Below, piece after piece: positions 31,198 to 42,377 of a stretch of 54,124 bases of DNA (the stretch's first letter is position 1; each line of letters starts with the position of its first letter). The position numbers and the translations under genes were made by a program. Source of the DNA: Myxococcales bacterium (GTDB lineage Bacteria > Myxococcota_A > Polyangia > Haliangiales > Haliangiaceae); assembly GCA_947483555.1 (NCBI GenBank), contig CANKMW010000064.1:1-54124 (forward strand), given 5' to 3'. The notes under the pieces were generated by a model, which worked only from the letters and a program-made list of their open reading frames with translations, was not told the DNA's origin and ran no database searches.

Positions 31198-32883
31198 TCA
31201 GCGCCACTCGGTGCGCAGCGCGAAGCCGTGCCCGTTCACCGACGCGTCGGACACGAAGCGCAGGTAGTGGAAGCGGCCGAGGAACTCGTCGGCCAGCGCC
31301 GGCGCCGCGGTGCCGGTGTAGCGGCGCACCATGCGCCAGCTCGCGCCCTGCCAGGTCCACACCTCGAGGAAGTCGTAGTTGCGCTCGAGCGCGAACGTGC
31401 CGCTGGTGCGCAAGCGCAGCGCCTGGGCGTCGGCGGGCAGCGACAGCTGCTTCCACACGCTGGTCGCGCTCGCGTACGGGTGCGCGGTCTCGAAGCTGCC
31501 GCCGATGACCTCGCGCCACTGCGGGCCGGCGCGGAACGCGCACACGTTGCTCTCGCAGGCCCAGGCGCCGAGCACCGCTGGCGCCGGCAAGCCGTTGCAG
31601 TCGGGCGCCGCGTCGCAGTAGGTGCGGGCGACGCACGCGCCGGCAGCGTCGGGGTGCGGGGCGGTGAACGTCGACACGTCGTAGCGGCACTTGTTGCCGT
31701 CGAGGCACGCGGTGCCGAGCAGGCCGCCGCACATGTCACCGATCAGACCGCACGCACCGACGTGCGCGATGTCGACGCCGGCGCAACCGGCCGAGCACGC
31801 GTTGCCGTGGGTGCGGCCATCGATGCCGCACACCGGCTGGTAGATCTCGGCGCACGCGCACGAGCTCTCGGGCAGGCAGGCGTCGTCCTGGCACGCCAGG
31901 CCGGTCGCGCAGGTCAGTGCCGCATCGGCCGCCGCGCACGAGAACAGGGCCTCGAACGCCGCGATCACCGACGCCACGTCGGCCTCGTGCTGGCCCTGCG
32001 GCGCGATGAAGTGGGCCTCGAAGCTGCCGGCCTTGATGGTGAGCTCGTCGCGGATCACGCCGGGCTCGACCGTGGTCTCGTAGCCGTCGTCGAACAGCAC
32101 GCCCGTGGTCTGCGCCAGGTGCACCAGGTCGATCAGGCGGTCAGCGGCGATGGTTCCGACCGCGGTGTCCTCGATGCCGTCCGCCGGGCCCAGGCCGAGC
32201 GTGAAGGCATCGATGCCGATCGCGAGCTTGCCGCCGAACATCCGGCCCCGCGACGTGGTGTGGCGGATCTCGACCGAGCCCAGGCCAGCGCAGGTCGGCG
32301 GCGGCGGGCACTGGCACGCGCCCACCGGTGCGCGCAGGCTGATCGAGCCCTCGGGGCAGGGCTGGATCGGGTACAGCGGGCAGCGATCCGCGACTCCGTC
32401 CCACTCGACACGGTCGATGGCGAAGCCATGACGCGTGATGCTGCCGTCGGTATCCAGCCGCACGTTGACGAACCGCTCGCGGACGTCCATCCACTCGGTC
32501 CAGGTGTTGTCGTGCGTGCCGTCGAAGCTCTGGATGGCGCCCGAGGTCGGCTCGACGGTGACGAAGTCGTAGCGAGCCTCGGTGCGCAGCACCGCGAAGT
32601 GCAGGCGCACGCGGCTGGTGCATGACGGCAAGCTGGACAGGTCGACGCGCCACACCCGATCGAGGTTGTTGGCGTACGGGTGTGGCGACTCCACCGAGAT
32701 CGGTACGATCTTCGAGGCGGCGTCTGCCTTGCCACCCTCGGCGTCGGGGCGCGAGGGCGGCAGGCTGTCGTCGACGACGCCCTTGGCGTCATCGGGTTTG
32801 TCGAGGGCGCAGCCGGCGAGCGCCAGGCTGGCGAGGGTGGTGGCGGTGGCCACCATCCGGAGGGTGTGGGAAGCGAGGGACAT
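31198..32883 (-). CDS. lipoprotein with two CUB-like domains flanking a Kazal-type inhibitor domain
   Basis: A 561-residue protein from ATG 32883 with lipobox SLALAGC-ALD near residue 25. Residues about 60-170 and 460-561 are related to each other. Both begin with S/T-x-HPYA, contain YDFxxV, and end with a HGFA segment after a [VL]RFV-type strand; each looks like a CUB-like beta-sandwich. The centre includes a Cys-rich stretch and a Kazal serine-protease-inhibitor motif near 335-375 (CACAEIYQPVCGIDGRTHGN). The duplicated end domains suggest ligand or surface binding, and the Kazal unit suggests protease inhibition outside the cell. The longer upstream frame has no protein-like content and is excluded. 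Confidence 0.8.
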   Translation of the reverse strand: MSLASHTLRMVATATTLASLALAGCALDKPDDAKGVVDDSLPPSRPDAEGGKADAASKIVPISVESPHPYANNLDRVWRVDLSSLPSCTSRVRLHFAVLRTEARYDFVTVEPTSGAIQSFDGTHDNTWTEWMDVRERFVNVRLDTDGSITRHGFAIDRVEWDGVADRCPLYPIQPCPEGSISLRAPVGACQCPPPPTCAGLGSVEIRHTTSRGRMFGGKLAIGIDAFTLGLGPADGIEDTAVGTIAADRLIDLVHLAQTTGVLFDDGYETTVEPGVIRDELTIKAGSFEAHFIAPQGQHEADVASVIAAFEALFSCAAADAALTCATGLACQDDACLPESSCACAEIYQPVCGIDGRTHGNACSAGCAGVDIAHVGACGLIGDMCGGLLGTACLDGNKCRYDVSTFTAPHPDAAGACVARTYCDAAPDCNGLPAPAVLGAWACESNVCAFRAGPQWREVIGGSFETAHPYASATSVWKQLSLPADAQALRLRTSGTFALERNYDFLEVWTWQGASWRMVRRYTGTAAPALADEFLGRFHYLRFVSDASVNGHGFALRTEWR

Positions 32884-33102
32884 GACCCGCGCCCGAGCAA
32901 CCTCCGTTCCACACCGCGTTCGCTGATTCCGGGCCGATCGCCGCGATCTTCCGGACCGGTCCTGACCGCTCGGCGTCCACCGAGACGACCGGGCCGCGAT
33001 CCGCTGGCGGCCCGAGTTGCCCTGTCGCCCGCTCCCCCCAGCGATCGAACGCGGTTCAACTCCACGCGGCACCGAACGACCGCGTCCGCGGCGTCGACAA
33101 GC

Positions 33103-33108
33103 TATCGT
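33103..33108 (+). promoter_or_regulatory. candidate -10 hexamer TATCGT
   Basis: Seven nt before the ATG of the haloalkane dehalogenase gene; no ribosome-binding site. Confidence 0.5.
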
Positions 33109-33115
33109 GGCGGCC

Positions 33116-34048
<933 letters not shown>

Positions 34049-34942
34049 TCAAGGCGCGGCCGGCACCGCGGGCGCGGTCAGGGCGGCCTCGATGGCGGCG
34101 ATCGCCTCGGCGACCCGCGGCGACGGCCCGCGCAGGTAGGCGTCCTTGAGGACGTGGACGCGGCCGCTGGCGACCGCCGGCACGTCGGGCAGCGCGCGCC
34201 ACTCGACGAGCGCGGTGGCGGTGTCGGCGGCGAAGGAGACGTCGAGGATGACCTCGGGCCGGGTTCGCAGCAGCTCCTCGGGCGACACCTTCGGGTACCG
34301 GACGCCGGCACCAGCAAGCACGTTCTGCGCGCCGGTGATCGCGACCAGCTCGTCCATCCAGCTGCCGTTGGCGGCGGCGACCATGTTGCCGAGGCCGCCG
34401 GCCTCGCGATCGATGACGATCAGGACGCGTACGCCAGCGCCCCGGCGCCGCGCCCGCGCCGCCGCGATGCCGTCCGCGAGGGCGGCGACCGCCACGCGGG
34501 CGGCGTCGGCGCGCCCGATGCGCGCGCCGACGGTCACGAAGGCCCGCCGGAGATCCGGGATCGAGTGCATGGGGGCGAGCACCACGTCGATGCCAGCACC
34601 GCGCAGCGCGGTCGCCGCGTCAGCGTGGATGTCGTCGCCGATCACCAGATCAGGAGCCAGTCGGACGATGGTCTCGAAGCTGGGCATGAGGAAGCTGCCC
34701 ACTTTCGGAAGCTGCTTCACCTCGGGCGGAAAAGTTGAGTACTCGTCCACGCCGATCAGGCGGTCGGCGGCGCCGAGCGCTGCCACGATCTCGGTGGCGC
34801 TCGGCGTCAAGGTCACGATCTTGCGCGGATTTTTGGCACCCTTGGACCGATCGACCTCGCAGGCCGTGACCGTGAGCAGGGCGACGAACAGCGCCAAAAA
34901 GCGCGCGCCAGATCTACAGATTCGAGTCAGCCCGGCGCGCAC
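34049..34942 (-). CDS. BtuF-like periplasmic substrate-binding lipoprotein
   Basis: About 297 residues from GTG 34942, chosen because AAAAGGGG precedes it and because it gives a normal-length lipoprotein signal (lipobox LLTVTAC-EVD). ATG 35026 would add 28 residues in front. The mature part is a class-III (BtuF/FhuD-type) binding protein: KIVTLTPSATEIVAALGAADRLIGVDEYS, LAPDLVIGDD, a helical backbone, and the second lobe with GGLGNMVAAANGSW and SPEELLRTRPEVILD. It would deliver cobalamin or a related corrinoid or siderophore to an ABC importer, none of which is encoded here. It is divergent from the B12-dependent nrdJ, a suggestive pairing. Confidence 0.8.
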   Translation of the reverse strand: MRAGLTRICRSGARFLALFVALLTVTACEVDRSKGAKNPRKIVTLTPSATEIVAALGAADRLIGVDEYSTFPPEVKQLPKVGSFLMPSFETIVRLAPDLVIGDDIHADAATALRGAGIDVVLAPMHSIPDLRRAFVTVGARIGRADAARVAVAALADGIAAARARRRGAGVRVLIVIDREAGGLGNMVAAANGSWMDELVAITGAQNVLAGAGVRYPKVSPEELLRTRPEVILDVSFAADTATALVEWRALPDVPAVASGRVHVLKDAYLRGPSPRVAEAIAAIEAALTAPAVPAAP

Positions 34943-35050
34943 CGAAAACCCCTTTTCCACCGCGTTGGAGAGTTCGTGGCAACTTTTTTCGATCGGGGAT
35001 CTCTCCCTCTGACGCACTGCTTCCATGGAAGTGGCACAGGCTTCACAGCT

Positions 35051-35141
35051 TTGTCCACAGCCCCGCCCAACATCGGGTCAGCACTCCGTTTTCTGTGACC
35101 TGTCCGCCACAGTCCACACACAGTCCACAAGCACTTCCACA
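35051..35141. promoter_or_regulatory. cluster of four DnaA-box-like TCCACA sites
   Basis: TTGTCCACA at 35051-35059 differs by one base from the DnaA box TTATCCACA. Three further same-orientation TCCACA cores follow at 35113, 35124 and 35136, spaced 11 and 12 bp, so they lie on one face of the helix. They sit upstream of nrdJ, whose homologues elsewhere are controlled by DnaA. Confidence 0.5.
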
Positions 35142-35161
35142 CGTTGTCATGTTCAGGCACA

Positions 35162-35207
35162 CACTACAGCTTGCGGGTCGTGACCAGCCGACCACTAAAT
35201 CTAGTAG
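35162..35207. promoter_or_regulatory. tandem NrdR boxes upstream of nrdJ
   Basis: CACTAAATCTAGTAG (35193-35207) matches the NrdR consensus CACTATATATAGTGT at most positions. CACTACAGCTTGCGG (35162-35176) is a weaker copy. The two start exactly 31 bp apart, the three-turn spacing typical of NrdR box pairs. NrdR is the ATP/dATP-sensing repressor of ribonucleotide reductase genes. The boxes overlap the AT-richest stretch, where the promoter is expected. Confidence 0.65.
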
Positions 35208-35493
35208 CTCTTTTCTTGCCGCGGCTGCTCAACGCAGGTAGAACCGACCTCCGCCGGCAGTGTTTCGCCGCGCAGTCACGCTTTCGTTTTTTTTTCCGGT
35301 CGCATCGATAACAGAGCCGTCACGAGCAGTAACGCGGAGTCGTAGCGGGGTTTCCCCAGGGGTTTCGAGCAGATGGGACACCATCTGTAGGGGCACCCGT
35401 TTGCGATTTTCGCGCGAACTTGCCGCTGTCCGGGCTCGATCGGTGCCGATCCCGCCATCGCCAACGCACGAGACACACAGAAAAGAGGGGGTC
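35208..35493 (+). promoter_or_regulatory. long structured leader of nrdJ
   Basis: About 285 nt between the NrdR boxes and the ATG. It contains a run of nine T (near 35288-35296), a GGGG-TTT-CCCC hairpin (35347-35357) and a perfect 7-bp stem CAGATGG-GACA-CCATCTG (35370-35387). A good ribosome-binding site AGAGGGGG ends just before the ATG. I do not see the B12-box or other cobalamin riboswitch elements. The frame is open through much of the leader, but its translation is not protein-like. Confidence 0.45.
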
Positions 35494-38409
<2,916 letters not shown>

Positions 38410-38426
38410 CCTGCACAACGTTCAAC

Positions 38427-38442
38427 GCCAGCTGACGCTGGC
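38427..38442. other. small hairpin GCCAGC-TGAC-GCTGGC downstream of nrdJ
   Basis: A perfect 6-bp stem 18 nt after the nrdJ stop, ahead of the main terminator; no T-run of its own. Confidence 0.35.
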
Positions 38443-38470
38443 GGGCTGGCGACAACGCCGGCGTCGAGAG

Positions 38471-38507
38471 GCCCTCCCGACCACCCGGTCCGGAGGGCTT
38501 CGCTGTT
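38471..38507 (+). terminator. intrinsic terminator of nrdJ
   Basis: GCCCTCC/GGAGGGC (38471-38477 with 38492-38498) continues inside one C-C mismatch with GACC/GGTC around an ACCC loop, followed by TTCGCTGTTT. The convergent DUF4240 gene ends right beside it, so it may serve both directions. Confidence 0.7.
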
Positions 38508-39014
38508 TCAGCCGCCGCAGCGGCGGGCCCACAGCCGCGGATAGCGGGTCTGCATCTCCTTCGCGTCGTCGAAGTCCCAGCTCGAGCCGAGGGCGGGGAG
38601 CCGCATCTTCGGCCCCTTCGGGTACGCCCCGGTGACGGTCTTGTAGGCGCTCGGCGCCGCCGCGATCATGTCCTCGCTCTCGACCTCCTCACCGTCGGGA
38701 ATCACGGCGTCGAGCGAGTCTGGATCCTGGAGCGCGGCCTCGAAGACGTCGCGGCCCTGGGCGAGCAGCCAGCCGCGGAAGTAGTCGAAGCCGTCGTCGG
38801 AGCAGCCGCCGTTGGCGAGGTACGCGGCGCCCCACAGCGGCCACGAGTACGACCGCGTCATGAGCGTCGCCTGGTGCTCGAGGAAGGCGTAGATCTCCTC
38901 CGCCGGGCGCTGCACCAGCGCAGCGGAGAGCCGGTGGGCCACGTCGCCGCCCTCGGCGTCGCCGTCGCCGTCACGGGCATCGTCGATGAGCTTCCAGAAG
39001 TCGTCGAGGGTCAT
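38508..39014 (-). CDS. DUF4240 domain protein
   Basis: A 168-residue soluble, acidic protein. The N-terminus MTLDDFWKLIDDARDGDGD is the hallmark of DUF4240, and ALVQRPAEEIYAFLEHQ, SWPLWGAAYLANGGCSDDGFDYFRGWLLAQG and FEAALQDPDSL follow in the usual order. ATG 39014 is chosen because the family begins at this Met; the upstream extension is not conserved-looking. DUF4240 proteins are common in Actinobacteria and Myxococcota and may relate to small WGR-type or antitoxin-like proteins, but their function is not established. Confidence 0.85.
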   Translation of the reverse strand: MTLDDFWKLIDDARDGDGDAEGGDVAHRLSAALVQRPAEEIYAFLEHQATLMTRSYSWPLWGAAYLANGGCSDDGFDYFRGWLLAQGRDVFEAALQDPDSLDAVIPDGEEVESEDMIAAAPSAYKTVTGAYPKGPKMRLPALGSSWDFDDAKEMQTRYPRLWARRCGG

Positions 39015-39137
39015 GCCCGGACTGTCTGGCACCTGGGCGCGCGGCGCAACGGTCGGCACGTAGGACGGCCGGCGGAAAGTGATTTCAGCCGGTTAGGTCA
39101 TTGTTCGATTTTTTCCGACGAGATCGGCAACCGCGAT

Positions 39138-39145
39138 GGGGGGGG
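39138..39145 (+). repeat. G8 homopolymer directly after an in-frame ATG
   Basis: Eight consecutive G follow AT at 39136, so an ATG at 39136 is in frame with the tube-protein gene and would carry the tract at codons 1-3. Slippage here would switch that longer start in or out of frame. Confidence 0.4.
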
Positions 39146-39180
39146 CGTCGATAGCTGCGGCAAGAAGGAGCAAAGAGTCC

Positions 39181-39708
39181 ATGCCTACCGCCTACGCACC
39201 GCCCAACAAGGTCCGCATCTTCGGTCTCGAGATCGATGTCGCACTCACCGCCCAGTACAACCCCAAGGAAATCCAGATCGAGAAGTCGGTCACGTGGACA
39301 CCGAGCGCCAGCTCCAAGAACGATCGGCCGGATCTGGAGTTCGCGTCGGTGGGGGCACGGACGCTGTCGATGGAGCTGCTGTTCGATACCTACGAGGATC
39401 AGTCGGCGAGTGGGGCCGTCGACGTCGCCGCCAAGTACGTGAGCAAGCTGATGCAGCTGATCTCGGTGATCGACCACGACGGTGTCGAAGCCCACCGGCG
39501 ACCGTCGGTGGTCCAGGTGAGGTGGGACGGCGGCGAACACCCGATCTTCGAGGGCGTGCTCCAGTCCGTGTCGACCAAGTACACGATGTTCGCGCCCTGC
39601 GGAAGGCCGGTCCGCGCCACGTGCACGGTGAAGCTCATGGAGGCGACCCGCTCATTCAAGAACGATCCCGATCGGAAGGTGCCGCTGTCCGGCCAGAGCC
39701 AATGGTAA
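39181..39708 (+). CDS. orphan contractile-injection-system tube/adaptor protein
   Basis: A 175-residue protein with the CIS tube-protein N-terminal signature. A beta-strand phrase (ALTAQYNPKEIQIEKSVTW) is the conserved FNPxE-type segment of Afp/PVC baseplate or tube-capping proteins, followed by LSMELLFDTYE near 60 and PSVVQVRWDGGEHPIFEGVLQ near 105 with KYTMFAPCGRPVRATCTVKLME at the end. The LysM domain that normally follows in such adaptors is missing. No sheath, baseplate or AAA+ ATPase gene is nearby, so it is an orphan. ATG 39181 is preceded by AGGAG at 10 nt; the in-frame ATG 39136 follows no ribosome-binding site. Confidence 0.75.
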   Translation: MPTAYAPPNKVRIFGLEIDVALTAQYNPKEIQIEKSVTWTPSASSKNDRPDLEFASVGARTLSMELLFDTYEDQSASGAVDVAAKYVSKLMQLISVIDHDGVEAHRRPSVVQVRWDGGEHPIFEGVLQSVSTKYTMFAPCGRPVRATCTVKLMEATRSFKNDPDRKVPLSGQSQW

Positions 39709-39738
39709 CGGTGCCGCTCACCCGACAGGCGCCGTGAC

Positions 39739-39918
39739 TCACTGCGCGCGGGTCGCGTTCACGCGCAGCCGCCGGCGCTCGTCGCGCTCGGCGGTGACCA
39801 GCCACGGGCGGCAGCACACCGCGCAGTCTTCGACGAACGTGCCGGTGGTGTCCGGGTCGACGTACAGCTCGACCAGCTCACGGCAGTACGGACAGCGGAC
39901 GCGGACCATGTCCTCCAC
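39739..39918 (-). CDS. CPXCG-motif zinc-ribbon small protein
   Basis: A 59-residue protein from GTG 39918. The motif RCPYCRELVELYVDPDTTG is followed by FVEDCAVCCRPW, giving the CPYC and CxxCCRP pairs of the CPXCG (Cys_rich_CPXG) family. The two Cys pairs should bind one zinc. The start is set by TACACT exactly 6 nt upstream and by the family length (about 60 residues); the longer 127-residue frame is not protein-like. Function of the family is unknown. Confidence 0.85.
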   Translation of the reverse strand: MEDMVRVRCPYCRELVELYVDPDTTGTFVEDCAVCCRPWLVTAERDERRRLRVNATRAQ

Positions 39919-39924
39919 CGGAGG

Positions 39925-39930
39925 AGTGTA
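39925..39930 (-). promoter_or_regulatory. candidate -10 hexamer TACACT
   Basis: Six nt before the GTG of the CPXCG gene; decides the start among competing codons. Confidence 0.5.
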
Positions 39931-40046
39931 GGACCGATGGACACCGCCGGCGATGCCGGAGGGCAGGCTCGTCGAGGCGGCTGGGATCTCGGACGAGGTT
40001 ACGTTGAGTAACAGCCCGCACCGAGGTGCGCAAGTGTGGTCTGGCA

Positions 40047-40080
40047 CTTGCCTTGTCAGGCCCCTGAGGCAAGGTACCCG
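40047..40080 (+). promoter_or_regulatory. promoter and inverted repeat of the histone-like gene
   Basis: TTGTCA (40053-40058), a 16-bp spacer and TACCCG (40075-40080) form a sigma-70-like promoter 4 nt before the ATG. An inverted repeat CTTGCC..GGCAAG with inner TCAGG/CCTGA (40047-40073) overlaps it completely and may be an operator. Confidence 0.45.
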
Positions 40081-40084
40081 TCCC

Positions 40085-40318
40085 ATGAATACCGAAGACG
40101 CCACCGCCACCCCGGACACCACTGCCCAGACCGTGAGCCGCTACGAGGAGCTCAAGGCGCTCGTCGCGTCGGTCGAGGCCGACTTCGCCAAGTTCTTCGG
40201 CGAGGGCAACAAGGCCGCCGGCACCCGCGTTCGCGCGGCGATGCAGGAGCTCAAGAACTTCGCGCAGACCGTGCGAACCGAAGTGCAGACCATCAAGAAC
40301 GACGGCAAGCCGTCCTGA
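40085..40318 (+). CDS. histone H1-like (Hc1-type) DNA-binding protein
   Basis: A 77-residue protein from ATG 40085. After a short acidic Thr-rich start, residues 20-77 (YEELKALVASVEADFAKFF, GNKAAGTRVRAAMQELKNFA, TVRTEVQTIKNDGK) match the helical core of Chlamydia Hc1-like histones. The Lys/Ala-rich DNA-compacting tail of Hc1 is absent, so this is the core only. It probably binds DNA non-specifically and contributes to nucleoid structure. A tightly placed inverted repeat in its promoter suggests regulation, perhaps autoregulation. Confidence 0.82.
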   Translation: MNTEDATATPDTTAQTVSRYEELKALVASVEADFAKFFGEGNKAAGTRVRAAMQELKNFAQTVRTEVQTIKNDGKPS

Positions 40319-40355
40319 CCCTCGCGTACGCTCGCGGTCGGTGCAACACCCTCGC

Positions 40356-40580
40356 ATGACCACGAGTGGGCGGCGCAACGCGGCCCTTTTCGGCCTCGCG
40401 ATCGCCCTCGCCCTGCCCAAGCAAGTGCCGTGCGAAGTGCCGGGCCGATCGTGCGGCGTACACCAGGCGGACGGCCTGATCTGCCGGCCGGTCGACGTCG
40501 AACCGCTCGGCGTGTTCATGATCGAGTGGCTGGTCGGCGCCGATCTTCCGGTCGCGTACAGCCAGCGGCTCGAGTGCTAG
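40356..40580 (+). CDS. small exported Cys-containing protein
   Basis: A 74-residue protein from ATG 40356. Residues 8-25 are hydrophobic (AALFGLAIALALP), then four Cys in PCEVPGRSC, LICRP and LEC. It looks like a short secreted or membrane-tethered peptide. No family is recognised. It lies 37 nt after the histone-like gene on the same strand and may be co-transcribed. Confidence 0.5.
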   Translation: MTTSGRRNAALFGLAIALALPKQVPCEVPGRSCGVHQADGLICRPVDVEPLGVFMIEWLVGADLPVAYSQRLEC

Positions 40581-40595
40581 CGCTGCGACGCTCGC

Positions 40596-41150
40596 TCACG
40601 CGCCGGCGGCGGCGAAGCGGGGTGCGAACGGCTCGGGTGGCAGGCGGAGTGCGTTGGTGAGGTATGACACCGTCCGATAGCAACCGGCGAGCAGGAGCAC
40701 CTCGAGCAGCGCTTCCTCGGAGAGGTGGGCGCGGGCGTCGGCCCACGACGCATCCGAGACGTCGCAGCCGTCGTGGAGCTGGTCGCACAAGGCGAGCAAG
40801 ACGCGCTCGCCCGGGTTCCAGCACGGATCGTCGGGACCGCCGTGGACCAGCGACGCGAGCTCGGCCGGGCTCAGGCCGACGCGAGCGCCGAACACCGCGA
40901 CGTGCACGCCCCACTCGTACTCGGAGCCGCAGCGCGCCGTGACCCGGTCGATCACCAGCTCGCGCTGGCGCAGGGTGAGGTTGCCGCGGTCGAGCAGGGT
41001 GCTGGCCATGAAGCGCTGGAACAGGCGCGGGTCACGAGCCAGGGTCGTGAACAACGTCAACGGCGGCACGCCCGGAGGCATGGTGCGGTCGAGCCAGGTC
41101 TGGACGTCGGTGGAGAACGGTGGCCGGGCGGGTTCGATACGAGGTGGCAT
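40596..41150 (-). CDS. carboxymuconolactone-decarboxylase/AhpD-like protein
   Basis: A 184-residue all-helical protein of the CMD/AhpD superfamily. The family segment EYEWGVHVAVFGARVGLSPAEL lies near residue 95, preceded by LTLRQRELVIDRVTARCGS. The CxxxCH pair of true AhpD peroxidases is absent (the only Cys is at RCGS), so a thiol-peroxidase role is doubtful; the E..EW..H set fits the decarboxylase-like branch. ATG 41150 has AGGAG 5 nt upstream. It is divergent from a HxlR regulator through a repeated operator, so it is probably the regulator's target. Confidence 0.85.
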   Translation of the reverse strand: MPPRIEPARPPFSTDVQTWLDRTMPPGVPPLTLFTTLARDPRLFQRFMASTLLDRGNLTLRQRELVIDRVTARCGSEYEWGVHVAVFGARVGLSPAELASLVHGGPDDPCWNPGERVLLALCDQLHDGCDVSDASWADARAHLSEEALLEVLLLAGCYRTVSYLTNALRLPPEPFAPRFAAAGA

Positions 41151-41163
41151 GGGATCTCCTTGT

Positions 41164-41217
41164 GCTACGGTATCCATAGCATGACGTCTCACTTCTTGCT
41201 ACGGATTTCATAGCATG
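41164..41217. promoter_or_regulatory. two direct repeats, each a partial palindrome, between CMD and hxlR genes
   Basis: GCTACGGTATCCATAGCATG (41164-41183) and GCTACGGATTTCATAGCATG (41198-41217) share 17 of 20 bases and start 34 bp apart. Each has GCTA..TAGC symmetry. The second overlaps the start codon of the HxlR gene and the first lies in the CMD leader, an arrangement suited to auto- and co-repression. Confidence 0.7.
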
Positions 41218-41568
41218 GCCACCCCCCGCTCCCGCGCCACCGCTCGCCCCGGCCGGCCGGTTCGCGGCTCGAGCACCGGCCGGCCGATCATGGCGCTGCT
41301 CGACCTGCTCGGTCGGCGTGCGGCGTTGCGGGTCCTGTGGGAGCTCCGCACCGAGCGGCTGACGTTCCGCGCCCTGGTCGACGCTGCCGGGACCAACCCC
41401 AGCGTCTTGAACGCGCGGCTCGCCGAGCTACGCGACGCCGGGGTGGTCACGCACGACGGTGACGGCTACGGCCTGACCCCCGACGGCGCCGCCCTGCTCC
41501 AGCAGCTCGCGCCATTGCACACCTGGGCCGAGGCCTGGGCCCGCCGCACCGCGAAGGGGACAGGTTAG
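41215..41568 (+). CDS. HxlR-family transcriptional regulator
   Basis: A 117-residue winged-helix repressor. After a basic Arg/Ser-rich N-terminus, MALLDLLGRRAALRVLWELRTERLTFRAL, TNPSVLNARLAELRDAGVV and GYGLTPDGAALLQQLAPL match the HxlR core. The protein has no Cys at all, so it cannot sense oxidants through a thiol as HypR/YodB do; a ligand or another signal is implied. Its ATG lies inside the second operator copy, and its transcript is probably leaderless. It is divergent from the CMD gene. Confidence 0.85.
   Translation: MATPRSRATARPGRPVRGSSTGRPIMALLDLLGRRAALRVLWELRTERLTFRALVDAAGTNPSVLNARLAELRDAGVVTHDGDGYGLTPDGAALLQQLAPLHTWAEAWARRTAKGTG
41556..41564. repeat. GGGGACAGG core of the dispersed motif
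   Basis: Reverse-complement core of the motif at 17104 and 21880, overlapping the HxlR stop codon and just before the pseudogene. Confidence 0.3.
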
Positions 41569-41579
41569 GGTGGCCCATC

Positions 41580-42220
<641 letters not shown>

Positions 42221-42377
42221 CAGGTCGCCAACGATGATCGTGTACTGCTTCAGCGTGAACGCGACGGCGCGCGCCCCGCAGACCGCGCCGCGGATTCGGG
42301 CCCTGGCACCCTGGCCCTTCCGGCGCGGCATCGACACGCCCATCGTAACACCGACGCTCGGGTGATCCGCCAAGACG
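42221..42377. other. unrelated sequence joined to the broken FHA/sigma-54 gene
   Basis: From about 42221 no frame continues the sigma-54 activator. A minus-strand frame (to 42373) is open but also runs back into the pseudogene, and its product is not recognised. The junction probably marks a deletion or insertion boundary. No inverted repeats or target duplication were seen. Confidence 0.35.

Noticed and set aside
35051..35210. chromosomal replication origin
   Set aside because: DnaA-like boxes and an AT-richer stretch are present, but no dnaA, dnaN, gyrB or rpmH gene is nearby; regulation of nrdJ explains the sites better.
35208..35493. cobalamin riboswitch upstream of nrdJ
   Set aside because: Expected because the enzyme needs B12, but no B12-box consensus or typical multi-stem core was found by eye.
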